Origin: Carnegiea gigantea
Lineage: Eukaryota; Streptophyta; Magnoliopsida; Caryophyllales; Cactaceae
NCBI GenBank assembly: GCA_029747015.1
Contig: JAKOGI010000564.1
Location: 62,001-126,000, forward strand
Length of the DNA: 64,000 bases
Direction of reading: 5' to 3'
Positions 11,960 through 22,999 of the stretch are shown one piece after another. The notes below the pieces were generated by a model. It was not told the origin of the DNA, searched no databases, and worked only from the letters and a program-made list of their open reading frames with translations. A program made the position numbers and the translations under genes. Position 1 is the stretch's first letter. Every line of letters begins with the position of its first letter.

Positions 11960-12537
11960 TGTTGGGTTTCATGGCCCAAAATCCAAGAATCGGCACGGTG
12001 GGACCGTACTAGATGATACGGACGTGTCATACCGAAGAAGTGGGACGTCGAAAGAGGGCAGAAAAATGGCACGGGTGTGCCGTGCCGTGCCATGTGGCAC
12101 GGTCGTGCCACGCAGTTCGGGCGCGGGCTTTCTGGTGGCTAGGGTTTGCTTTGGCGTACAGTCTTCTTGACAACTAGGGTTCTCCTCTAGTGATAAAACT
12201 CTGAATTTCTAGACCCTATATAAAGAGGCCTTGCCTAGGATCTAAAATCATCCCTGAATCCCTAAACACATTGAGAAGTAGAGAGATTTTGAGAGAGATT
12301 ATAAGAGATTATAATTCTACTATTGGATCGAATCACTGTTGTGATTGTGATCGTTTTGTACTCTCTCTGCTCATATAGTGGACTGATTGTGCTTGTCGCC
12401 GTCCGTGGTTTTTTCTCGCATTAGGTTTCTACGTAAATCTTGTGTGTCGTTGCTTTGCTCTTGTTATCGTTTTTTAAGTTTCTGAATATCTGTTTCATCG
12501 TATTGCTTCTGTTATTAGCTTGCTTTAATTCCTAACA
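11960..12537 (+). repeat. Element C 5' LTR
   Basis: 578 bp, matching 16657-17255. Contains GC-rich palindromic GGCACGG/CCGTGCC blocks at 11995-12110, a TATA box at 12217 and a U5-like T-rich end. The palindromic module is shared with the gypsy array LTRs. Confidence 0.95.
12217..12224 (+). promoter_or_regulatory. Element C LTR TATA box
   Basis: TATATAAA within CCCTATATAAAGAGGCC; the paired copy in the 3' LTR is at 16933-16940. It is placed as expected for the start of the element's RNA. Confidence 0.7.
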
Positions 12538-12539
12538 AG

Positions 12540-12551
12540 TGGTATCAGAGC
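12540..12551 (+). other. Element C primer binding site (initiator tRNA-Met)
   Basis: TGGTATCAGAGC starts two bases after the LTR end CCTAACA, the usual PBS of plant copia elements. Confidence 0.93.
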
Positions 12552-12562
12552 TTTGGTTTAGG

Positions 12563-13400
12563 ATGTCTTCAATTGTGAAGGTTGATATTCAGAAATTTGA
12601 TGGGGAGATTAGTTTTAATCTCTGGAAGGTGCAGATGAGAGCAGTTCTCATCCAGCATGGGTTATGGAAGGTTCTGCAAGAATCTCACATGAAACCCGAA
12701 AAGATGACTGATGAACAATGGGCAGCAGATGAAAAGAAGAGGCGTGGATCGCTAACAGATGAGGAATGGGAAGAACTAGAATTGAAGGCAGTTTCAGCTA
12801 TTCAGTTGTGCCTCGCACCATATGTCCTGCGAGAGGTGCTCGATAAGGCAACTGCGGTGGATCTGTGGACTTAACTGGAGGAACTCTACATGATGAAGAG
12901 TCTAGCCAACAAGTTCTATTTGAAGGAAAGGTTGTACACCTTTCGTATGGCTGAAGGTACCCCTGTTCAAAAACATCTGAATGAGTTTAACTCTATTCTT
13001 GTTGATTTGGAGAGTCTAGATGTCAAGATTGAGGATGAGGATAAAGCTATTCTGCTTGTTGTGTCTCTACCCCCTCCTATAAACACTTTAAGGAGATTAT
13101 GCTATATAGTAATTCTGATACTATATCATTTGAGGATGTTAAGTTTAATCTGCTGTCTAAGGAGAAATTTGACCATGATATCCATGCTGATTCAGCTGAA
13201 GGATTAGTTGTTAGGGGTAGAACAACTGAGCAAAAGGGGAACGGTAATAAGAAAAAGAATCGATCTAAGTCTAAGCATCCTCATTCCAATAAGGCCTGCA
13301 ATTACTGTGATAAATTGGATCATATTCAGGCTAACTACTGGAAACTAAAGAAAAAGAAAGGGAAAGAGGAAAAGGAGAAAACTGCTATAGCTAACTGTGT
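12563..13400 (+). pseudogene. gag: Element C gag region, broken
   Basis: Starts at ATG 12563 with MSSIVKVDIQKFDG, the usual copia Gag beginning; upstream in-frame codons belong to the PBS region. The UBN2-like Gag core is visible (WKVQMRAVLIQHGLW; the KL/EL region near 12860). A TAA at 12872 replaces a codon in the core, and the frame shifts near 13085-13100. The zinc knuckle at 13298-13339 reads CNYCDKLDHIQANY, so the last Cys of CX2CX4HX4C is Tyr. A basic stretch follows. Confidence 0.9.
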
Positions 13401-13797
13401 AGTAGAGTTAGAGTTCGATGGTGATGTGTTGCTTGCTACTATGTCTTTGGCCACTACCTCTAAGAAGGGGTTGGGTGATGATTGTGTTTTAGATTCTGGT
13501 TATACATATCGCATGTGTCCTCATAGGGACTGGTTTGTCACTTATGAACCTGTTGATACTAGGGTTGTACTTATGGGTAACGATGCTGAGTGCAAGGTTG
13601 CAGGAATAGGTACTGTGCAGATTAAAACCCGTAATGGCATAGTTAGAACCTTGTCTAAAGTTCGTCACATACCTGATATGATTCGTTGTTTAATCTCCTT
13701 GGGTACTCTTGAGACTAATGATTGTAGGATTATTATGGAGAATGATGTCCTAAAAGTGACAAAGGGAGCCATGGTAGTAATGAAGGGACTGTGGTAG
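13401..13797 (+). pseudogene. Element C aspartic protease
   Basis: The catalytic triad reads VLDSGYTY at about 13486-13509: Asp-Ser-Gly is kept, but the next residue, usually Ala, is Tyr. The downstream word CPHRDWF and the region ending near GTLETNDC fit the copia protease. The frame ends with TAG at 13795, at the position of a conserved Gly/Trp stretch, so this stop is also a mutation. Confidence 0.88.
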
Positions 13798-14786
13798 GGC
13801 AGTCTCTACATCCTACAAGGAACTACAGTTATAGGAGTAGCTGCAGTTGGTACAGCATCAGCAAATGTTAATGATACAAAGTTATAGCACATGAGATTGG
13901 GTCATATGAGTGAGAAAGGGATGATCATTCTAAGCAAGAAAGGTTGTCTGGGTAGCGCTGGTGCAGGTAAGCTTGATTTTTATGATCACTGTATTTTTGG
14001 AAACAGAAGAGGGTGAGTTTCTCTAAAGCAAAGCATCGTACTCAGGGGATCCTTGATTACATTCATTCTGATCTGTGGGGTCCTTCAAAGGTTCCTTCTC
14101 TTGGAGGTAAGCACTACATGTTAACTTTTATTGATGATTTCTCACGCAAAGTTTGGGTTTACTTCTTGAGACAGAAAAATGAGACATTCTCCATGTTCAA
14201 GAAGTTTAAGGCTCTGGTTGAGAACCAGACTAGAAGCAAGATCAAGAAACTTAGGACTGACAATGGTCTTGAGTTTGTTGAGTCAGAGTTGGATTGGTTC
14301 TGTACGGTGAATGACATAGCTAGGCACAAGACTTTGGTTAGAAAACCACAGCAAAATGGAGTTGTAGAATGAATCAATAGGACTCTACTGGAGAAAGCTT
14401 GATGTATGCTTTCCAATGCAGGGCTTTGGGATCAGAAAGCTTTCTGGGCTGAGCCTATTTCTACAGCCTGCTACTTGGTGAATCGTTCACCACACACCTC
14501 CATTGATTTTCAGATTCCAGAAGAAGTATGGTTATGTAATCCTGTTGGTTATTCTAGTTTGAGAATATTTGGATGTCCTATGTATGCCCATGTGAATAAT
14601 GAAAAGTTAGCCCCTAGGGCTGATAAATCTGAGTCTAAAGGATACCGCATGTGGTGTTCTAAGTCTAAGAAAGTCATTCAGAGCAGGGATGTAACTTTTA
14701 ATGAGACTGCTATATTTCTGCTGGAACGGAATTCGTTGTTCCTTCTACTGGTGCAGATGATCAAGAGGATACTAGTATGGAGATAG
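13798..14786 (+). pseudogene. Element C integrase, broken
   Basis: The pre-integrase zinc-binding part (MRLGHMSEKGM, then DHCIFGNRR) spans 13890-14010 and is preceded by a TAG where Trp is usual. A frameshift leads into 14013-14372, the catalytic core: Asp in IHSDLWGPS, Asp in RTDNGLEF and Glu in QQNGVVE, so the D,D,E residues are all present. A TGA at 14370 follows that Glu directly, and another TGA lies at 14401. The C-terminal part (SPHTSIDFQIPEEVW; FGCPMYAHV) runs to 14786. Confidence 0.9.
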
Positions 14787-16556
14787 AAGTGGAGACCGTT
14801 GCAGCTCAAGGTGGAGCTGCTAATCAGCCCAACAGGGAGGCCCAAGTTACTAAACCTGGCACTATCGGTTCTGATCAGCCTTAGGCGTCCTTGAAGGGAG
14901 CTCAGGAGGCTTGCTCGCTACAATGATGATGAGGGACTGATAGCATACGCACTTTCAGTTGCAGAGGAGGTGCTTGAAGGTGTGGAACCTTCAACCTCTA
15001 CTGAAGTAATCTCCTGCCTAAGTTCACCTAATTGGATCCTAGCTATACAAGAGAAAATGGAGAGTTTGCAAAAGAATCGGGCTTGGGAACTGTGTAAGCT
15101 ACCTAAAGGCCGGAGAGCCTTAACTGCCAAATGGATCTACAAGAAAAAGAAAGGCATTCCTGAAGTTGAAGATGCAAGGTGGAAAGCACGCCTGGTTGTT
15201 CGTGGTTGCAACAAGAAGGAAGGTGTTGATTACAATGAGGTATTTTTACCTGTTGTTTGACATACCTCCATTAGAGTGCTTCTTGCATTTGTTGCGTTGT
15301 TTGATCTGGAGTTGGAGCAGCTTGATGTGAGGACTGCATTCCTTCATGGGGAGTTAGAGGAGGAGATCTACATGAGGCAACCCAAAGGTTTTGTTATTCT
15401 TAGGAAGGAACAATTGGTGTGCAGATTGAAGAAGTCCTTGAATGGACTTAATCAAGCTCCTAGGCAATGGTACAAAAGATTTGACACCTTCATGATTGCA
15501 CAAGGATACACACGCAGCCGATATGATAATTGTGTGTATTTTAGATAATATTCTGATGGTTCCTTCATTTACTTGCTATTGTATGTTGACGATATGTTGA
15601 TTGCCTCCAAGGATAAGTCCTTGATCAGCAAGTTGAAATCTCAACTCAGTGAGGAGTTTGAGATGAAGGACCTGAGTGCAGCAAAGAAAATTCTAGGCAT
15701 GGAGATTCGGAGGGATCAAAAGGCTAGTAAGCTGTACTTGTCTCAAGGACACTACCTTGAGAAAGGACTAGGCAGATTTAATATAGGTAACTGTAAGACA
15801 GTTTCCACACCCCTTGCTGCACATTTTAGATTGTCTGCTCAATATTGTCCACAATCTGAGGAGGACATAGATAGAATGTCTAATGTCCCTTATTCTAGTG
15901 CTGTTGGTAGTTTGATGTATACTATGGTATGCACTAGGCCAGACTTGTCACAAGCTGTGAGTGTAGTAAGTAGGTATATGCATAATCCTAGAAAGGATCA
16001 TTGGAAAGCTGTGAAGTGGATCCTTCGTTATGTGAAGGGTACTGTTAATAAGGGGTTGGTGTTTGATAGAAACAAAGTTGCTACATATGGTGTTATAGGC
16101 TTTGTTGATTCTGTCTATGCTGGTGATCTTGATAGGAGAAGGTCTATATCTGGGTATATCTTCACTATGTGTGCAGCTGCTATCTCCTGGTAAGTATCAC
16201 TTCAGTCTATTGCAGCTCTATCTACTATAGAGGCTGAGTATGTTGCTGCTACTGAAGGAGTGAAGGAAGCTACTTGGTTGAGGGACCTTGTTACTGAGCT
16301 TGGAGTTCCACAAGCTACCACTGTGGTGTTTTCTGACAGTCAAAGTGCAATCCACTTGACTAAGAATGATGCCTACCATTCAAAGACCAAGCACATCAGT
16401 GTCAAGTTTCACTATGTCGGAGAGGCAGTTGCTGCAGGGGAAATAGTTGTGAAGAAGGTTCATACTTCGGAGAATCCTACAGATATGTTGACCAAGCCTC
16501 TACCTATGGTTAAGTTCGAGCATTGCTTGGACTTAGTTGACATTCACAATATTTGA
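14787..16556 (+). pseudogene. Element C reverse transcriptase and RNase H, broken
   Basis: 14787-14969 is a diverged linker between integrase and RT. RT begins near 14970 (KWIYKKKKG, DARWKARLVVRG), has a TGA at 15258 and continues with the LDVRTAFLHGELEEEIYM motif at 15320. LNGLNQAPRQWY follows, then a TAA at 15546, and the catalytic YVDDML motif at 15580-15597 is intact. RNase H follows (STPLAAHF; SRYMHNPRKDHW; SISGYIFTM), with a TAA at 16190 replacing the codon after SW. The last piece, 16260-16556, carries SDSQSAIHL and HTSENPTDMLTKPLP and ends in TGA at 16554, the normal C-terminus. Confidence 0.93.
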
Positions 16557-16644
16557 GCGCCCTTCGGGGCATTACCCCTTCAGGGGCATTACCTTTCGGT
16601 GTGTGATGACGGTGTTAGAGAGTTGGTGATTGGAGATTTCGATC

Positions 16645-16656
16645 CAAGGTGGAGAT
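16645..16656 (+). other. Element C polypurine tract
   Basis: AAGGTGGAGAT immediately before the 3' LTR, the plus-strand primer site. A short repeat GGGGCATTACC lies just upstream (about 16567-16592). Confidence 0.75.
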
Positions 16657-17255
16657 TATTGGGTTTCACGGCCCAAATCCAAGAATTAGCACGGTGGGAC
16701 CGTACTAGATGACACGGACTGTCAAGCCGAAGAAGCGGGACGTCAAAAGACGGTAGAAAAATGGCATGGGTGTGTTGTGCCACCCTGGCACAGGGTGATC
16801 GTGCCACATGGCACGGCCGTGCCGCGCCCAGTTCGGACGCTGGCTTTCTGATGGCTAGGGTTTACTTTGGCGTACAGTCTTCTTGACGGCTAGGGTTCTT
16901 CTCTAGGGGTAAAACCCTGGACTTCTGGACCTTATATAAAGAGGCCTTGCCTGGGATCTAAAATCATCCCTGTATCCTTAAATACATTGAAAGGTAGAGA
17001 GATTTTGAGAGAGATTACAAGAGAGATTGTAATTCTGCTATTAGATCGAATCATTGTTGTGATTGTGATGGTTTTGTACTTTCCCTGCTCATATAGTGGA
17101 TTGATTGTGCTCGCCGCCGTCTGTGGTTTTTTCCCGTATTAGGTTTCCACATAAATTTTTTATGTCATTGCTTTGTTCTTGTTATCGTTCTTCAAGTTTC
17201 TGAATATCTGTTTTATCCTATTGCTTCCGCTATTAGCTTGCTCTAATTCCTAACA
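16657..17255 (+). repeat. Element C 3' LTR
   Basis: 599 bp, paired with 11960-12537; the first dinucleotide TG has become TA. It carries a longer palindromic block (16755-16823) than the 5' copy. Differences from the 5' LTR are scattered and frequent, so the insertion is not recent. Confidence 0.94.
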
Positions 17256-17260
17256 AAATT

Positions 17261-18180
17261 GCACGGACTTTGCATGTTGCTGCTTTAAAGTACAACTTGC
17301 TTTCTATTCACAACTTTGTGAACATAATAATTGTGAGTGACCTTTATTTTGATGCTCGCATTGTGCTTCCTCTAATTTTGAATACTAATGATGGTTTGTA
17401 TTTTGGTTGAAGAGCATCGTTTGGAAAAGTTTCCAAGCTAACATGGTTGTCACTTATCAAGGTTAGAGACCCATGGTTGAAAGTAATGTAAAATCATTCT
17501 CATGAGTTCATTTTTTTTTTTTCTAACTATGAATTTTGATTAACCTTCTATTTTTACACTCAAGTTGGACCCAACTCCCAAGTTATCATGACATATCTCT
17601 CGAACAATTAACTTCCATGTTCACTATAGTATGGGTAAATATTTAATTGATCTAACAAATTTGGATAAAGAGTTTTAGAACTACCCAGATTTGGGTAATA
17701 ATATTTTGGAGTACAACTGTTTAGGTTAATTTCTTTTGCAGGACAAATATTTATTTTTATGCCCTGAACTTTATGAACTTTTTCCTTTTGGCCCATTTGA
17801 GGTTCAAAATGCAAATACTCAAAGTTTTGGGCTTTTTGGCAAAACTAATCTTATATTTTTGTTTAGATTTCTTATAATGACTTTACTGGTTTTAGTTATC
17901 ACAATCTACTACTTATATCATAAATATTGTATTTTCTGTGATTAGAAGCCCATCATATTTAGCAAGATAAATAAAGCTTAATTATGGAGTTTCAACCATC
18001 ACCCGAACGTAGATGACGTTGAACTCTGACGTTCTTCTAACTTTCAGTTTACAGAGATTGCTAATCTCAATCACATCTTCCTTAGATCAGGTATAACACA
18101 GATTTGTTTTGTTTTGTACCTCAGACCGCAGTCACTAATCAAGTTTTTAATCTTTTTAAGGATAGTGCAGCTTTGATCAA
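17261..18180. other. Spacer with a dispersed repeat
   Basis: No gene recognised. About 17345-17570 is similar to 31245-31450: both read TTATTTTGAT near the start, contain CCAAGCTA and GTAATGTAAA or TAATGTAAAG, and end with CTAACTATG then TTTTGATTA. At 17625-17730 the sequence has TATGGGTAAATATTT-like words also seen, reversed, near 24920-25010. Confidence 0.45.
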
Positions 18181-18238
18181 GACATTATAATATTTTATGA
18201 CATAAGTTTGGATTAAATAATGTTTCTACTGGGAAACT

Positions 18239-18244
18239 TTTATT
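18239..18244 (-). terminator. EPRV poly(A) signal
   Basis: TTTATT on the plus strand, AATAAA on the minus strand (context CTTTCAATAAAAG). It lies about 170 bases downstream of the TATA box, the spacing typical of the short terminal redundancy of caulimovirid pregenomic RNA. Confidence 0.65.
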
Positions 18245-18405
18245 GAAAGCTTAAAAGTGCAAATATTACAATGGAAAGATTTGAAGAGAGACTTAAACAA
18301 CTAAGATCATCCGAAATGATTGCTCATAGAGAAATGGAGAATCCTTACTTCTCTTTTACTCGAGAATGCTCAAATGATCGTGTTCCTCCACAGCACTTGG
18401 CTTGT

Positions 18406-18415
18406 CCTTTTATAG
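18406..18415 (-). promoter_or_regulatory. EPRV pregenomic RNA promoter, TATA box
   Basis: CTATAAAAGG on the minus strand, after the last viral ORF and before the poly(A) signal. This is the position of the 35S-type promoter in caulimovirids. No upstream enhancer words were identified with certainty. Confidence 0.65.
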
Positions 18416-18590
18416 AGTAGATGGGGTACATAGGATGCCCTAATGGCTATAGTACACACTGATTTTACACATGGCTACAGTTACATTCACATGGGCTACA
18501 GTAGACTGCTTTATTTTTCAAACTTGATACTTGTCAAAATAGTACAATAATGAACTAGCCACTTTTCAGAGTCTTTTAATGCTGATAAGA

Positions 18591-19480
18591 CTAGTCATCA
18601 TTATTAAGATTCTGCATGCCTTCATCTGTGATAATATCTTCCAGACCATCATTGTCTGGATAATCATCAAAATCTTCATCAAATTGAAGAGGCTCTGGAT
18701 CACATTTCTCAAATAATTCGAGAAGATATTTCTTTCCTTTTTCTGATAAAAATTTTTCAGCTACAACATCAACGCGATAATAAAAGCCATCTTCTAAAGT
18801 CGCTCCTTCTGCCTTCATACAAGCGCTAAACTCACTATGATAAGTGAAAGTAGTGTTTTCGTAATGCATTAGAGTTTTTCCTCATTCAATTAATGCCCAA
18901 CTTTGATGATAAATATTGTAAAAACCAATGGCTGTTGCTAAAGTAGGATCAGTAACTAATTGTCATCACTCTAAAAACCATTCTTGTCGTCGATCATCGG
19001 GGTCATTGAAATCAACTATTTGAACAAGATAATGAGCTGGTTTGGCTTTTCTATTTTCATACTCGATTAGTGCACAGTGTACCTCCATATATAGACATCT
19101 ATTGTTTGGGATTTTAGTTGATCCATCAAGAGATGTAAGAATCTAATGGATCCTTCTGAACATGCATTGCTAAAATTTGGTTAGTCTTGAAAAAAATGGG
19201 AACTTTAGATCTGAGAATTCCATAAAGTAAAATACCATCCCGTATTCCCAGGCTTTAATGATAGAGCCATTTAGAGAGATAAAATTTGCTGGGAAACTAA
19301 CTCCACCAACTCTGGATTTATCAGAAAAGTAGATTGTGGTACTTCATGATTCCCAAATATCATAGGAATAATTGTGATAATAGTCGATGCAGGCTGCATG
19401 CCACTCATTGGACCATTTTTCTTGAACATGGGAATTTATTTTTTCTTGGATGTCATAAGGATGCCTTTCGTAATTAACTT
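18591..19480 (-). pseudogene. EPRV last ORF region, unassigned
   Basis: After RNase H the minus strand still reads as protein in pieces. The best piece, 18591-18869 (92 residues), starts with Met and ends with an acidic tail rich in Asp and Glu (FDEDFDD; LEDIITDEG). Upstream, the words EKWSNEWHAACIDYYHNY and ALIEYENRKAKP are readable between stops. In caulimovirids this place holds either the C-terminal end of the polyprotein or a separate transactivator/inclusion-body protein. I see no diagnostic motif, so the function is left open. It ends just before the promoter. Confidence 0.5.
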
Positions 19481-19639
19481 GTAATTATAAAAGGTTAAAT
19501 CTTTGGGTTATTAGGTAGGCAGAAGATAGCAGACCAAAACATGATATACTTTTTATATGGAACTCCAACTTATCTATAAGGACTTTACTACAAAGAGAAA
19601 CCCGTTCTAGTAGTAATGACATTTCATATTTGATTTTCT

Positions 19640-20330
19640 TCTTTTCCGGTGGGAGTTCTGCTCTGATGATCACCATTGGCGAGTTCTTCAGTTAAACTAT
19701 TTGCCATAGAGTTCTTTGATCCCTATATATGTTCAATAGAGAGGGAAAATTGGTTAAGCCATAATTACCAACGTAGTAGTGATCCTTGCGCTTACATGTT
19801 TGATAATTTTTTAGCAAAATCAAGTATTCGTTTGCAATATGTTCAAATAAGAAAAGGCTTTGGGGCTAAAAAGATTAAGAACTTTTTAGTTCCCTTATGA
19901 CTGTAAGGATTTCTTTTTCCGTCATGGGATAATTGTATTCTACTTTATTAAAACTTCTACTGTAATTTTTGCAGAGTTTTTCTCCTTCTTGGATTTTGAG
20001 TACTGCACTTTAGTACTAATTGTTGGCACCTATCTTAAGGATTAAATCATCTCCTTCATTAGGTAAATTGAGAACAGGAAGGTTTTTACACATCTTTTTG
20101 AAGTTTTGAACAACCTTTGAATCACTAGGGGTCCATGTCCAGCTTACTTCTTTCTTGATTTCTGCTGTGATGATTTTCTTAATTTTACTATATCTTTAAT
20201 GAAATCTGAAGTATAGGTAAGGCATCCAAGAAACCTTTTTAATTGCTTCCTATGTTCAATCTTTTTTGAAAAATTTTCTATTTTTTTTAGAATATGCTTC
20301 TATAGGATGAGTTGTCCATCTTTTATTTCT
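19640..20330 (-). pseudogene. EPRV RNase H domain, broken
   Basis: Removes RNA from the RNA:DNA hybrid. The minus strand shows WTWTPSDSKVVQNF in the thumb/connection, LILKIGANN followed by two stops where the first catalytic strand lies, NYPMTEKEILTVIRELK, and near 19670-19740 the end-of-domain word SKNSMANSLTEEL. Several stops and at least two frame changes occur. Confidence 0.75.
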
Positions 20331-20334
20331 AATC

Positions 20335-20960
20335 CTAGAAACTCAAATTCTTACTTAGTATAAATGCACTTGTTCTTACCAAGTATATTGCCATAATCAA
20401 TGCATCTTTGAGTGACTGGTAGGACATAATCTTTATGTTGTTCTGTGGTCTTTGAAAAGTAAGGATATTATCTAAACAACAATGATTAAAGTCTTTGAAG
20501 ATGTTATCCATTCCTCTTTGGAATATTTGAGGTGCATTTTTAAGACCAAATAGCATTACTATCTATTCATAATGTCCTTGTGGGGTACTAAATACAATTA
20601 AAGGAATACTTTCCTCATCCATTTTTATTTGTCAATATTCACTTTTGCAATCCATTTTTTAAAACCAAAAGGCCCCTTGAATTCTATTAAGAAGGACTAT
20701 TTTATTAGGAATATAATAACCATCAAAGACAGTATTATCGTTAAACTTTTTGTAATTGATTACCATTCTTACTTTTCCTCTTTTTTCTTCAGCATGATTT
20801 GTTTCCATGAAAGCCAGACTTATGTGAGAACTCTTGCTATTCATGATTAATTCTTTATCTAAAAGTTCTTTGATTTGTTTATCAAATTCTTAAATATCTT
20901 GGTCTGTATGCACCATTTGTTTGACTCGAATAATAGTGTTGAGATTTAACAAAGTGATTT
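20335..20960 (-). pseudogene. EPRV reverse transcriptase, catalytic motif altered
   Basis: Copies the pregenomic RNA to DNA. On the minus strand RT starts near 20960 (FDKQIKELLDKELI), continues with VRMVINYKKFND at 20740-20775 and has MLFGLKNAPQIFQRGMDNIF at 20556-20497. The catalytic box, normally YxDD, is CLDN here, so one catalytic Asp is Asn. Stops interrupt the part between these blocks. It follows the protease region directly, as in all caulimovirids. Confidence 0.85.
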
Positions 20961-21170
20961 TAGCAAATGTTTTATCTTTATCCCAAAATTTTAGTGGATT
21001 ATCATAGTAGAGTTCTTTACATAATTTCTCTTATTATTTGACAATCTGTTCTTTAATAAATAACTCAAGTAATGAGATTATTAGTGCTACCTCACATTGT
21101 ATAGGCATTACCATCTCACCACGCTGGCTGCGTGTGAACACTATTTTCTAATGAGTGTAAGCCTCGCTTA

Positions 21171-21638
21171 ATTTTTCAATAGGAATTGAGTGACAATTAA
21201 TTATGAATATTATTTGGTTTATAGTCTGTGTGCATGGAGAATGTAGTCTTTGAAAATTATTTCCAATAATCATATCGTAAGAGGGCTGATCAGTAGCCCA
21301 TAGGAATGGCATAATGCATTGGACTTCTCCTAATTTTATAGATAACCCTTATATGGCTTCATTGTGGCTTATAATGCTATTATCAGCTACCCTTTATTGG
21401 GATAATTTTTCAATAGGAATTGAGTGACCATTAATTATGAATATTATTTGATTTATAGTTTGTGTGCATGGAGAATGTAGTCTTTGAAAATTATTTTCAG
21501 TAATCATATCATGAGAGGGCTGATCAGTAGCCCATAGAAATAGTATAATACATTGGATTTCTCCTAATTTTATAGATAACTCTTCTATGGCTTCACTATG
21601 GCTCATTATACTATTATCAGATACCCTTACTTGTAGAG
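21171..21638 (-). repeat. 234-bp tandem duplication inside the EPRV
   Basis: Copy 1 (21171-21404) and copy 2 (21405-21638) align end to end. Both start ATTTTTCAATAGGAATTGAG, share GGAGAATGTAGTCTTTG, GAGGGCTGATCAGTAGCCC and TCCTAATTTTATAGATAAC, and end near ATTATCAG followed by TACCC. The period is 234 bp, 78 codons, so it keeps frame. It lies between protease and RT. The copies differ by roughly one base in ten. Confidence 0.9.
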
Positions 21639-22233
21639 GATTTTTGGCTTTTTTCTAAATAAATTCTGAAAATAACGATATTTTTCCAAAGTATACAGAA
21701 CAATCCCTATCTAAATAGGCACATAATTTTTATTTATTATATCCTTCTAAATATACTTTTATTGGGATATAGATGCTATTAGGATTTGTATTAGTAGCTT
21801 CATAGCATATCTCCATAGTCATATTTTTGACTAATTTATCTTCATAGTTTGGTTCACTAACAGTTCTTATTTTGTACCTAATGACCTTTCTATCTAGACT
21901 TATGCTTCGGTCAAAACTGTATTTTGTGGGTTCAAAACTCATACTACTCATCTCACTGGTCATACTAATTATATTATCTTCTTTAAGCTCTTATTTAGCT
22001 GAAGAAGATCTTTCTCCCCATTCTATTCTTGCACTCATGCTTCTTAATAATTGGGGTTTAATAGTAATTTTATCATTCTCATCAATTTTTATTATATTTT
22101 TCTTATTGATTTTTGTAGGGTTGGGAAAGCTAGATATCCATGAGCCATCGATTTTAATCTCCTGAGGGTTAGATTTTATCCTGTGGATCTTTGGCATAAG
22201 AGTAGGACTTTCAAATTTTTCTGCGTCTATCAT
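21400..22233 (-). pseudogene. EPRV protease region and linker, broken
   Basis: The protease-like core lies at about 21684-21722 on the minus strand, where AYLDRDCSVYFGK stands at the expected active-site loop; the usual Asp-Ser/Thr-Gly is Asp-Arg-Asp, so it is mutated. Downstream, ELSIKLGEIQCIILFLWATD and IINGHSIPIEKLS read well (21394-21606). Upstream, 21730-22233 is a linker with MSSMSFEPTKYSFDR. Stops lie between the pieces. It overlaps the 234-bp duplication. Confidence 0.65.
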
Positions 22234-22259
22234 TATTACCTTAGGATTTAGATCTATTG

Positions 22260-22720
22260 TATTATCTAATTTGTTGATAATTTTTCAAAATGTCTTCAAT
22301 GGATATCCTACTCTTTTCATGTCCATCCCAACTGTTTTTATCTTAAGGGATTCGAAGTTTTTTGCAAATTCATCTTTCAGACTCACATAATATCTAGGTC
22401 AACAATTGAATCCTACTGATCCATTACATAAATTAGTCTTAATCCCTGTGATTAATTGATTATTAAATTTTTTATGCTTGATATCACAGCGAAAAGCATA
22501 AAAATCAATATCTTTTTCATTATATTGTGATGGAGTGATTTGAACTTGGAAACTTCCAACATTGATATACCTGTACTTTCTATGTTTTTTATGCTTAAGG
22601 ATATTTTTCCAATTAGTAAGATTAACTTCTCTCACATCATACGTATAGTCTTTGATTTATAGATCTCCTTCCATTATTTCACACGCATATTTGCTTTTTA
22701 ATTGAAAAATGGATTTTTTT
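22260..22720 (-). pseudogene. EPRV movement-protein-like domain (30K type), broken
   Basis: Movement proteins carry virus through plasmodesmata. On the minus strand the block YRYINVGSFQVQITP, then DFYAFRCDIKHKKF, then GIKTNLCNGSVGFNC (22399-22635) follows the pattern of the caulimovirid 30K-family core. Reading continues past a stop with YYVSLKDEFAKN. It lies after the coat-protein zinc finger, the reverse of the order found in badnaviruses and petuviruses. Confidence 0.65.
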
Positions 22721-22999
22721 TTATAAATTATGTCTTTCTAGATTATGGGAAGCACCCAATCTCCTTTGACTTCTTCATTATCATTGTCTATAACAAACTC
22801 TTCTCCTTGAAGATCGTCAAGACTAATCAAGCTACTTTCAATCGTATGAGTATTTTTTTATAATCACTTTCTTCATATTCATTGTTCAGTATAATCTCAA
22901 CAATTTCTTTGTTGTTATTTAAGGTTATGTCTAATGCTTCATCCTCACTAGGCTCAACATAATCTAGGTTATCCAAGGTTTCAATAAGCTAGTTGTTCT

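Larger units (their letters stand above)
11960..17255 (+). mobile_element. Element C: full-length Ty1/copia LTR retrotransposon, inactive
   Basis: LTRs run from TGTTGGGTTTC (11960) to CCTAACA (12537) and from 16657 to CCTAACA (17255). The TSD AAATT is present at 11955-11959 and 17256-17260. The PBS is of the initiator tRNA-Met type. The domain order gag, protease, integrase, RT, RNase H defines Ty1/copia (Pseudoviridae). At least seven in-frame stops and several frameshifts break the single polyprotein, so it is non-autonomous today. Confidence 0.96.

Noticed and set aside
12538..12560. Possible tRNA gene fragment
   Set aside because: The tRNA-Met complement is the copia PBS; no cloverleaf.
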